A stretch of 64,000 nt of DNA, from positions 19,756,175-19,820,174 of the forward strand of contig OY987303.1 of assembly GCA_963920635.1 (NCBI GenBank), given 5' to 3'. Positions 22,845 through 32,300 of the stretch are shown piece after piece; position 1 is the stretch's first letter, and every line of letters starts with the position of its first letter. The DNA comes from Pseudeuparius sepicola (lineage: Eukaryota; Arthropoda; Insecta; Coleoptera; Anthribidae). A model generated the notes under the pieces. It searched no databases and was not told where the DNA came from. It worked only from the letters and a program-made list of their open reading frames with translations. Made by a program: the position numbers and the translations under genes.

Positions 22845-23168
22845 GGTGTAAAGTTGTAATATAAAATTATTTATGCTAAAGAAACCTGTGAATTTCCTTA
22901 AATTGTACCTACTTAGGCAAAGGCAAATTATTTGCAGTTCACCCAAGTTCATTTCATTCGATATGAATTATGAATTTGATATTACCGTAATAGCTGCAAA
23001 GTGATCAAAGCTAGTTTTTTCTTGCTAATATGTATTTTCGATAGGTAACACAAAGTACCGGGAATAGTATACCATATTTATGAAATATTGCAACGTTAAA
23101 AAAAGGAAAAAAGTAAATTCAAAATTTGTTTCTTTTTTAATTGGTTTAATTTTCTTACTGATTTTCAT

Positions 23169-23438
23169 TTAGAATTCTATTCCTATAACAATACCGCGAG
23201 CGTTCATTTCAAATTTCAAATCAATTATAGGTAGCTCTTGATGTAGATTGCGTTTGCATTTTTCCCTGTGAAACGTAGTGGGTAGCCGGTTGGGGAGGAA
23301 CACGACCGTTGGTTCGTTTTCATGATTCCCGGCAGTACCACCAAGCCGTGCATTGACCATATTTCCGTTTTTGCATTTTTTGTGCCTCAAAATTTTGGGA
23401 TATTTTGGAAATATTTGGCCTAGAGGATTGGTGTTCAT
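23169..23438 (-). CDS. Unrecognised open frame, 89 codons
   Basis: An ATG at 23438 (minus) opens 89 codons rich in K, N and P, ending at 23169. There is no recognised domain, no membrane segment and no obvious splice signals. The frame lies between the two Penelope-like copies. Its length is beyond what is common by chance in this AT-rich DNA, and local G+C is a little higher, but I cannot assign a function and it may be a transposon relic or an exon. Confidence 0.2.
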   Translation of the reverse strand: MNTNPLGQIFPKYPKILRHKKCKNGNMVNARLGGTAGNHENEPTVVFLPNRLPTTFHREKCKRNLHQELPIIDLKFEMNARGIVIGIEF

Positions 23439-23761
23439 CCGATAGTTGTCTTGAGTTGGTGTGGAACCCAGTTATCAGCTTTTTGCTGGATTTTTAGCAA
23501 AACCTCCTGCATTGGTAACTACGCCATTTTATGAGAAGTTCAAATCATCTTCAACCATTTTCCTTTTGTAGGAAATTAAATTCATGTTCGATATAGTTTT
23601 CTGGAAGTAAACCTCGATTCTATGTACTCTGGAACCACCTACCATCATTGTGAGTTAAGATTACCTAATTGTTAGAACGAAAATGCCATAAGTAATGTTT
23701 TTAGGGCTTTTCTTTGCAAGTCAGGAAACTGCTTTCCGAATTTTCATTAATATGGATTCTA

Positions 23762-23928
23762 TTGATAAACATAAATAAATTTTTCTTACCTTTAAGCAAT
23801 TTCTTCTTTCTCTTTTAATAAATATTATAACTTTAAATTGTTTCTAATAATATTTTCGTTTGTCTATTCAAGCTTTTGTTTAGAACTTGTTGCCATAAAC
23901 AAAATTGTCATTCAATTATTAATAATTT
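23762..23928 (+). repeat. Second copy of the Penelope-like 3' coding end and UTR
   Basis: This matches 22467-22632 almost base for base (GATAAACATAAATAAATTTT through TTATTAATAATTT). It is a short 5'-truncated fragment with no frame of its own. Confidence 0.85.
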
Positions 23929-25293
23929 CTTGTGAACCTGTGGATACGTGACGGCGCTCCAGGTTAATCTGGTCTAAAGCGTGAGGACCAACCATCTCGG
24001 CGAGAAAGAGGGAACCGAGAACCCCATACCTGCCTCAAACAGATAAGCTGGCTGCCTACGAGCTTTACTAACCTTTTGTGATAGAGCGCTGAAGTTGCGT
24101 AACTTTTTAATAAGTTGTGTTTTTAAAACTCTTTATTTAAAATATTCGTCTTTGTTGTTATGGTGTTTATCAGATTAGCTGTTATTGCATTCATATTTAT
24201 TACACAAAGGAACTCTATTTGGGTTTTCACAACTTAGTATGTGATTTGAGTTTTTTTTATATTGTGCGCTGAATGTGATCACACGAGGCCCATAGCAATA
24301 TAAATAATCACTGTTCTTAGACCACCTGGAATTGTTATACAAATAGTAACCTAGTACTTACTACAATAATCACCTTGTGATTTTCCCAAAGGGTAATGTA
24401 GATATCTATACTTTTTTCCACGAATCATTCATATAATTTCTCCTAAAAAAAGAAGTGCGTTTTGTTATATCTTCTCCTCTGAATTAATGAAGGTATTTGG
24501 GTCTGGCCAGGTTTACATTTGATTATGTCAGTTTTCTGGCTAAGCCAGTGGCGCTATACATTAGATAATTTTAACTCTTCTATTTAACTTTTTTTTAAGT
24601 TGGAAACCCACTCCCCATTCGACTGAGCTAGAAAGGGAGATCATTTTTTTTTCCTAACGCAACAAATTTTAATTTGTTTCTAAAAGTCGTAGCAATATAT
24701 TTGCTTACAACTATTCGTAAACTAAAATCTTTCTTTCTTCTCAGACTAAACGGCTCCCTCACCCCTTCCTATTTCCACCCCATTAAAACGTGTAAAAGGG
24801 ATCGAAAATGACTGCTTGGCAGCGCCAAAGCGGGCCTTAAATAGCTCGTTAAACTCCTTGTTGACAAACCCGACCTGATGTCTTAAATGCTTCCAACTAG
24901 CTGCTAAGCGAAGTCGCTTTGGTTTCGGTCGAGGTCATTTTTTTTACTAGCTGACGCTTGTGCATAGATAAGCATTGTATCAATGTCACCAATTAAAAGC
25001 TGGTATCAGTTATGTTATTATTAAATTTGTTCTGTATCTGCCAGAGTTTATTATCCGCCGAGTTAAAAACAACGGATAACAAATAATTTATAAGACCGTA
25101 AACATTCCCCGTAGTTTAGTTGTTTTTGATATTAACGACATCCGTACGATTTAGAGTTTCGAATTTTATTCGGAGATAGCTCACCGAATGCGCTGTGATC
25201 ATAAATTTTTAAGTTTATGGCGTGCCAACGGCAAACCCCACTTAATATTACATTTTCTCGGCTTTCTTTCAATTTTATTCGCTTGTCCATATA
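23929..25293. other. Anonymous DNA
   Basis: A short GC-richer stretch at 23930-24060 is unrecognised. 25080-25230 resembles, in part, the repeat pair at 26690 and 31985. No gene. Confidence 0.4.
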
Positions 25294-26177
25294 CAGCGTG
25301 TCCCAAATAGTTTGTCCTCTACCCCGTGGATCTCAGGAACCGTAAGAGATACGAAAAAAACTTGAATACAAAAGTTGTAAGGTTCGCAGTGGACGTAACC
25401 TCTCTCTTGTTTTCACATATACAGGGCGATTCGTATTTGCAGGACAAAAATAAAATATTTAGATTTTGACAATTGCATTAATCCTTTGGAATATTTGCAT
25501 TCTCCATGAAATTTGCTACACAATTATTTCTGCCACTGCCTGGAAAAATAATTATGGCTTGCTTGATAAAACCTTCTCACCTGAATGAAAAATGCAAATA
25601 AATTTTCTTAAATACTAAATATCTCGAAAACGGGTAGTTTTTGGTATAGAATGTCATTTACATAAAATGTGGGGCTTGGACGCCGGCATCCAACAAACTA
25701 TAGAAATATGGGTCATTAGATTTGAAAAAAAAAGTTATTGCTGTTTGAAATTATCTGTATTTGAGAGCCTGTTATGAACACACTGTATATGCAAAAACCA
25801 ATTTAGACATACCACACCACACACGGTTGTGCTGTCATACTTCGGCTAAAATATATCTTTGATATCTATTAAAATAAAGATACAGCATTCAGTTCCCATA
25901 ACCTCCACGAAGTCCCTAAATTCCAAGAAAAATTCGATATCCTGGCAACGCTGCATCCGAAATACAAAACAAAAAAACGGTTCTGTAGCAAATTTCATGG
26001 AGAATGCAAATATTCCAAAGTATTAATGCAATTGTCAAAATCTAAATATTTTATTTTTGTCCTGCAAATACGAATCGCCCTGTATATAATACCTTACAAC
26101 TTTTGTATTCAAGTTTTTTCGTATCTCTTACGGTTCCTGAGATCCAGGGTGTAGGACAAACTATTTGGGACACGCTG
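25294..26177. mobile_element. TA-flanked palindromic element with double-motif ends
   Basis: Outer inverted repeats run from 25294 (CAGCGTGTCCCAAATAG) and end at 26177 (CACGCTG), flanked by TA on each side, and match for about 90 bp. Inner inverted repeats start at 25422 (CAGGGCGATTCGTATTTGCA) and end at 26082, matching for about 115 bp, again beside TA. The left motifs are 128 bp apart. The 450-bp core is non-coding. Confidence 0.88.
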
Positions 26178-26219
26178 TACGAATTTAATGCTGTTTATGT
26201 TGGTTTCCTACATATAGTT

Positions 26220-26261
26220 ACTCGTGAATATACGATGGATATCGGTCGTATATTCACGAGT
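26220..26261. repeat. Perfect 16-bp-stem hairpin
   Basis: ACTCGTGAATATACGA and its exact complement flank a 10-base loop, just outside the 25294-26177 element. Confidence 0.88.
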
Positions 26262-26689
26262 CACACAAGGACGGGAGTTGTGACGTAGGGCCGAACATTC
26301 GCTGAACAAACTGTATATACAGGCAATTTAACTAGACTCCCGGCAGGAAGGCTTGAAAAAATCCTACAATCAAAAGTATTCCATACTACTATTTTTTTAT
26401 TCCAGGCCCCTCTCAAACCTCTGAATAGGAATGAAATATCTGGCTAATTTTTATTGTCTGAAAACACTGAAACTAAACGAGAAATGAATTTTATTAACGG
26501 AGTATTTCGATAATGACTTGCTAATTAATAATGTATCGCCTAGGTACTTTAAATACAAAATCTTACTTAACAAAAAGAGAAGATCTTCTTTCAGGGGTAT
26601 GACGTGAATGAAAATCTTATACACGCACTTCAACTCTATAAAACTAATATTCGAGGTAAGCACGTGAACGTATTTGATAATTTAACTTT

Positions 26690-27010
26690 CCGAACTTTTT
26701 ACTGTTGTGGGTGTGTTAGAAACACGGCGGTGCTTGAATCCGGGAACATTGCCCCATAATTATATTTGTTCCAACCGGGTAAAATAAAGAATTTCCGTAC
26801 GGGGCGAAATTTAATTTTCCGTAGGGCGAAAACTGGCGAAATTTAGTATTCGCCAAGATTAAAGAAAAACTCATCACACTCGGCTATATCGTAATAACAG
26901 TTTTATACATTGGGAGATTATGCCGTGGGCCCTTAAAATGACCTACTGTGACATAAACGGTCCCCGTAATTGTTTTTGGCATTAAAAGCGGTGGTAGAAT
27001 TTAAAGTTTC
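26690..27010 (+). repeat. Diverged direct repeat, upstream member
   Basis: Shares long blocks with 31985-32300 in the same orientation, such as AAGATTAAAGAAAAACTCAT and GTAATTGTTTTTG. The pair flanks the mariner composite. The sequence has weak codon-free composition and no frame. Confidence 0.7.
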
Positions 27011-27062
27011 AAATTTTATTCCCTAGTTTGCAGCAAATAAGACGTAATGGCGTGAAATATGT

Positions 27063-27365
27063 AATAGTATATTACATAGCGAGAGTTGTAAACAGCTTAT
27101 TACGTATGAGTGGAAAAGTTGCGCACGAGCCGCGCGGCGGCGAGTGCTGTAATTCCACGAGTATGTAATAAGCTTACAACTCGAGTTTTGTATTATAATT
27201 TTTCTTCGACGAAAGAAAAACTATTATAATAGATAAACTGTACTTCTGATTGTCTGACAGGCAACAATTAGTAGTCATTACGTGTCAGTGTTCGTAACAA
27301 TGAACTTATACTTATAACCTAAACCGTCACTTAATAGGTATGTTACTAGCATAGGAGTAGAAAAA
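27063..27365 (+). repeat. Dispersed ~380-bp repeat family, copy 5
   Basis: Starts AATAGTATATTACATAGCGA and ends ATAGGAGTAGAAAAA. It retains the GAGTGGAAAAGTTGCGCACG segment missing from the 4-5 kb copies and lacks a 70-bp segment after the AATTAGTA word. Confidence 0.85.
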
Positions 27366-27991
27366 GCTATTTACGTATACCTAACTTGTTAGGAAAATCA
27401 TCTTTGCTAACATTTTATATTCCTACATAGTGTTTTCTAACTTTGAATAAATATTGAAATTAAGATTTGTAAGCAATATAACACTTAATTTGTTTTGTTT
27501 TAAATCCAACCGAAGTCGAAAAAAACGCACTTAGGTATATTTTCTAAACCGTCATCTTATCTTTCTGAAAAGAAAGCTCACAGAAAATTTAAAAATAAAC
27601 CTGAACGTTGTAAAGAACACGGCAACGTTTATTTAAAAAACACCGCTTACAACTTGTATACAGAATACAGACTGACTTGATACTACCAGCTTAGGTCCTA
27701 TTTATACAGAACTTATAAGGTTATAATTCCAATACAAAAGCAATATACGTTCGCCCTTTTGTCATTTAGTAGTACTCAGTATTTGTCCTTTTGGATGAAC
27801 ATGCACTGCACATTCGCCCATAATAAATTTAGTTTTTTGCTACTATTTTCTTATTTTCATACTAATACGTTTGGCCTTTTGCCAAAACGACCACAGAATC
27901 GGTACCTATAATGTGGTATATAAAAGTCAAAATCGCAAATTTGGCGTATTCGCCCTATTGGCAAAACACCATCGATATATTATTGCATATG
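27366..27991. other. Anonymous AT-rich DNA
   Basis: No gene or repeat recognised. Confidence 0.45.
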
Positions 27992-28400
27992 CAGGGTGTT
28001 ACTTTTAATAATAGGCCGTAATTCCAAGGGCACATTCCTGAACCAATTTCAAGTATAAAGATGTGTCCTAAAAAGTATGGTTTTCAAGATACAGGGGGTT
28101 AAAATAAAAAAAATCGTGTTTTTTTATTAATATCTCAAAGGTCCTTTTGCCGATTTTGTTTAAATTTTGCAGTGTTGTTCATTGACAAAATTACGTCCCT
28201 AACTTTTTAAAAATGTTATATCTTTTTCGTATTAAGCAGCTAGAAATACAACTTTTTGTCTCTTGATATTTTTTCGTATCTTACTTCGTTTTCGATGAAA
28301 AAAATAAAAACCACTTTATTGCATGTCGAAAAATTGTTAAAATAAAATCAAGTTAAAATAATAAGCTATTTTTTAAAGTCTACCAAATTTAACAGAATAT

Positions 28401-29460
28401 TCACAACAAATGTTGGAAATGGCCACCTCTCGCTTCTATGCAAGCTTCTGCTCTTCTCATCGAGTGACGAACTCTTTCGAAAATTACAAGAGTGTTGCGT
28501 AAGGTTTTACATCCATCAAAAATTATATTCCTTAGTTGCTCTACTATCTCGATTGGTGTAACGTAAACTAATGATTTTAGGTGCCCCCACAAATAAAAAT
28601 CTAGGCTGTTCAAATCAGGCCAGAATTGTGGTCCTCCACGAGCTATCCACCGATTTTGGTAAACTCCATACAAATACTCACGAGCCAATATGCTAAAGTG
28701 GGCTGGAGCACTATCATGCACGAACCAATTTGTTGTTGCCGTAACTGAAGAGGGACATTTTAAAAAAGTAAAGGCAAATCATTTTGTAAAAAATTACTGT
28801 AAGATTTGCCATTAAGGTGTCCTGGTAGAAAAAAAATCCAATCAAATAGTCACCTATGATACCCATCCAAACGTTGAGTGAAAATTATTGTTCCTGAAAA
28901 TGGGTCTCCATATTTTCTTGGGCCCAGTTATGATTATTATGGAAATTAATTATTGCATTTCTGGAAGAATGCGCTTCATCCGTAAACATAATGAAGGAAT
29001 CAAAGTGAGGATTTTCTTCAAGGCCATCTACAAAATTGCGTACGCGGTTCAAAAGCTCTTGAAAGAAGTGCCTGAACTCTTTGTACGTGGTAAGGATACA
29101 ACAAAGAATCTCTTAAAATTTCCCATACCATTTTATAACAAATATTAAATTCCCTACCAATTCTTCGCGTACTAGTTGCTGGATTCTCTTCGACCGCATG
29201 TAGGACACCCTCCTCAACTACCGCAGTTCGAATTGTACGAAGTCTTCCCCCGTAGGTATTACTTTTAAAACTGCCAGATTCAGTCAGACGACGATGAATG
29301 TTTATGAAAAAATTTCTGCCTGGAATAACACGATCAGGATACCTTTTTTGATAGAGTCGCCGGGCCGAATATTCGGAATTCGCCGACACATTAGCCACTT
29401 CGGAACAATTCGGGTGCTGCGATCAGAGGTTCGTAAAGTGCAGCCGTATTAGACTAATAT
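28401..29460 (-). pseudogene. Mariner-type transposase with insect N-terminal HTH, broken
   Basis: Reading leftwards, the N-terminal part (29398-29018) contains VSANSEYSARRLYQKRYPDR and RRIGREFNICYKMVWEIL, the helix-turn-helix pattern of the DUF4817-type transposases common in insects. The middle is frameshifted. The C-terminal part (about 28760-28401) has HDSAPAHF (second catalytic D), LDFYLWGHLKSLVY (third catalytic D) and the ending RGGHFQHLL. A short deletion removed the usual PPRSP before the third motif (here FWPDLNSLDF). No ATG is secure at the N-terminus; an in-frame upstream SEVA stretch continues past 29398. Several frame breaks make it inactive. Family knowledge comes from recognisable motifs, not a search. 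Confidence 0.85.
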
Positions 29461-30447
29461 TTTTATCTTGTAAGTACTTCTTTTCGCTGTAACTCGGATT
29501 TATTTGGCTCGTTTCCACAGATGTGTTCTGTTATATAGTGATTTAAAATAAATATAAATAGCTAAAAAATCTATAAAATGGATTTAAATACTTTGCCAAT
29601 TACCTATAGTTGTTATAAGCAGATATCCTCTAATATAATTATGTTGCAAGGGCGAATTTGAGGCTGATTTGAGCTTGAATGAAATAATAAGTTTTTAGAA
29701 TAATGGCCGTGTTCAATGTGCCTAGAGTTTTTTAAAGCGCTAAGTAGCGCCATAGAAGAATCTACTAAGACGTAGCACTATTCGTAAACTGGGGACATTT
29801 TGAGTCATTAATAGACACCATATTCATATTGTAACCTAAAAATTCAGAAGTAGGAGGATTGGAAATAAAAAATGGAAAATTATCCACAGGCAAGGACAAG
29901 CAGGAAAATTTAGTTAGTAACAAAGAGAATAAAACAAAAATTAAACACGGCATCAATGAAATGGTGGTGCTGTTTAGGGGTTGAAACTTGCAATTTTTGA
30001 GCGAAACGTATATAACCTCCTAGCTGAAAGTGTTCAACGTTCAACACAAAAGTAGCAGATATTAAAAAAATTAAATCTTTCTTAGGTACCTATTATAAGG
30101 CATTTATCAGCATAACCTCAAATTTTCCGAGAAATTGGCGGAAATCTGATTTTCGTTTTTTTTTCTCCTAAAAATTACTCAATTTACATGAAATTTTGTG
30201 ATTTTGTATACGTTTTTTGCAATGATTAAGCCTGAGTTTACTAGAATCTGAAACTAGCCGAGATCGGAGATAGAGAGAAGGTTAAATGGGGAAAGAATTG
30301 AAGTTTTGTGGGCCCAATTTAACGCACCTTTTGTGTTCGAAAAAGTCATGGCTTACTAGATATTTAAAAAAAAACGAAATTTTGCCGATTTATTCTAATC
30401 CATCTAGCTTCGTTGTTTCTGATTTTAGATAAAAAGTGTAAAAACCA

Positions 30448-30903
30448 AAAGTTGAAGGGATGAATTGTGTCCACAATGCGGTTATCATGTCCTACTTTCC
30501 GTGACAGCTGCCATTTTCGAGATATGACTCAAACTCGTGTTGTTTTTTAAATGGAAACCATAGTTATTTCCGTTATTTTTCTGAATAACCATTATCGAGT
30601 ATTATGGGCGAGTTTTTAAAGTCAGCATAAATATGTGATGGAATCCATCAATGCAATTTGATTGGGCATTCAAAAATTTTTGCACAGGTGATTGGCTTGA
30701 TGGTTCCCATCACATATTGGTGTTGACTTTAAAAACTCGCCCTATATCGTTGGAAAGCTCTAAAAATGCCTGATTTTTGAGACCATGACCAACTATATGG
30801 TTTCCATTTAAAAAACACATTTTTGTGTCATATCTCAAAATGGCAGCTGTAACGGAAAGTAGGACATGATAACCGCATTGGGGACACAATTCCCTTCAAC
30901 TTT
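30448..30903. repeat. Palindrome containing a second palindrome
   Basis: Outer arms 30448-30559 and 30799-30903 pair (AATGCGGTTATCATGTCCTA in one strand). Between them, 30606-30646 and 30703-30742 pair (GGGCGAGTTTTTAAAGTCA) and are flanked by TAT on each side. This looks like a miniature element inserted into the middle of another. Confidence 0.85.
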
Positions 30904-31040
30904 CGTATTCACACTTAAGTCCATATTATTAATACAATATACAATGTTTCCGTTATTTCGTAAATCGCCGACGTATTAATCTAATACGTCTGTACTTTAC
31001 GAATTTGGTGTGATTATGCAAGTACTTACAAGGTAAATCG

Positions 31041-31170
31041 CCGACGTATTAGTCTAATTAAATAGGTCTGCACTTTACGAGTCTCTGAACGCAGCACCCG
31101 AATTGTTCCGAAGCGGCTAATGTGTCGGCGAATTCCGAATATGCCACCGGGCCTCCGCTGCATTACCACT
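31041..31170 (+). pseudogene. Inverted second copy of the transposase 5' end
   Basis: From GTCTGCACTTTACGA through the frame SEAANVSANSEYAT, this is the inverted counterpart of 29350-29460. It breaks off after about 20 codons. Just upstream, 30959-31031 and 31032-31100 are tandem copies of a 73-bp piece starting GGTAAATCGCCGACGTATTA. Confidence 0.75.
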
Positions 31171-31984
31171 GGCAACACCATAAAGGAAAAGCATTTGTGC
31201 CATCTCCAAATTATAATAACTATATTTACCATTTTCTTAATAGCTCAATCAACCTTTTGGCCGGAAGAAAAATAATAACAAACTGTCACAGAAAATCAAA
31301 AACATTATGTTCATAACAAGAAAATAACATTTCCTAGCAACGATGAAAGTTAACTTGATTTTATTTTAAAATTTTTCGATATCCTGCAATAAAGTGGTTT
31401 TTATTTTTTCATCGAAAACGAAGTAAGATACGAAAAAATATCAAGAGACAAAAAAGTTGTATTTCTAGCTGCTTAGTTCGAAAAAAATATAAAATTTTTA
31501 AAAAAGTCAGTGGCGTGCATTTGTTTTGTCAATATTATTCGAGACTGCCCCCGGGACGCCACTGGAACTCATAGTTATCATCTAGTTAGTGACAACTTAG
31601 CGTCTTATCACAATGAATAACACTGCCAAATTTCAACAAAGTAGCCAAAAGGACCTTCGAGATATTAATAAAAAAAAACGTTTTTTTTTCAACTTTGACA
31701 CCCTCTATCTTGAAAACCAGACTTTTTAAGACACATGTTTATATAAACTTTTCTACTTGAAATTGGTTTAGAAATGCGCCCTTGAAATTATCGCCCGTCA
31801 TTAAGTAACACCATGTATATACGCGACATTCATTTTATTAATACAATTTCATATTTACATTTTTCCCCAAAATTAAAAACAAAAAAGTTAAGGGGTAGAA
31901 TGTTATGTGAATAAAACTGTACACAATATTTTCATTAAAAGAGCAAGGCGCAGTTGATCTAACTGAAGCATCGTTAATTTAAGT

Positions 31985-32300
31985 TCGGAAACTTTTTATT
32001 GTTGCAGGTTTGTTCGTGGCCAACGCAAGGTTGTGCTTGAACCTAGGGAAATTATATTTCTAACTTCATATAAAAAATTCGTGTGTTACGGAATTTAATT
32101 TTCCGTCGGACGAAACCAAGCGAAATTTACTACTTGCCAAGATTAAAGAAAAACTCATCACACTTGGCTATATCGTAATGCCCGTTTTATACATTTGGGG
32201 ATTATGCCGTGAGCCATTACGTTGATCTACAGTGCCGTAAACGCTCCTCGTAATTGTTTTTGATATTAAATGTTCCTGTACAATTTAAAGTTTCAATATT
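31985..32300 (+). repeat. Diverged direct repeat, downstream member
   Basis: Counterpart of 26690-27010, beginning near TTCGGAAACTTTTTATTGTT and ending near AAAGTTTCAATATT. It has no coding content. Confidence 0.7.

Larger units (their letters stand above)
21241..22904 (+). mobile_element. Penelope-like retroelement, decayed, with inverted terminal segments
   Basis: 21241-21317 is the inverted copy of 22830-22904 (about 75 bp, four or so mismatches). Between them lie fragments of a reverse transcriptase followed by a GIY-YIG-type region, the domain order of Penelope-like elements. An inverted partial copy of the terminal repeat at the 5' side is a known habit of this class. A duplicate of its 3' region lies at 23762-23928. 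Confidence 0.8.
27992..31815. mobile_element. Mariner-type head-to-head composite, about 3.8 kb
   Basis: The left end (27992 onward, CAGGGTGTTACTTTTAATAA) and the right end (to 31815) are inverted relatives over about 350 bp, interrupted on the right by about 100 bp at 31505-31610. Both ends have a second motif about 97 bp inside (ATACAGGGGGTT at 28088; complement near 31700). The left half carries a minus-strand transposase. The right half carries a short plus-strand copy of the same gene's 5' part. The centre holds nested palindromes (30448-30903). Confidence 0.78.

Noticed and set aside
29018..29148. Plus-strand frame 28888-29148 as a gene
   Set aside because: It is the complement of the transposase pseudogene, which has recognisable motifs on the minus strand.
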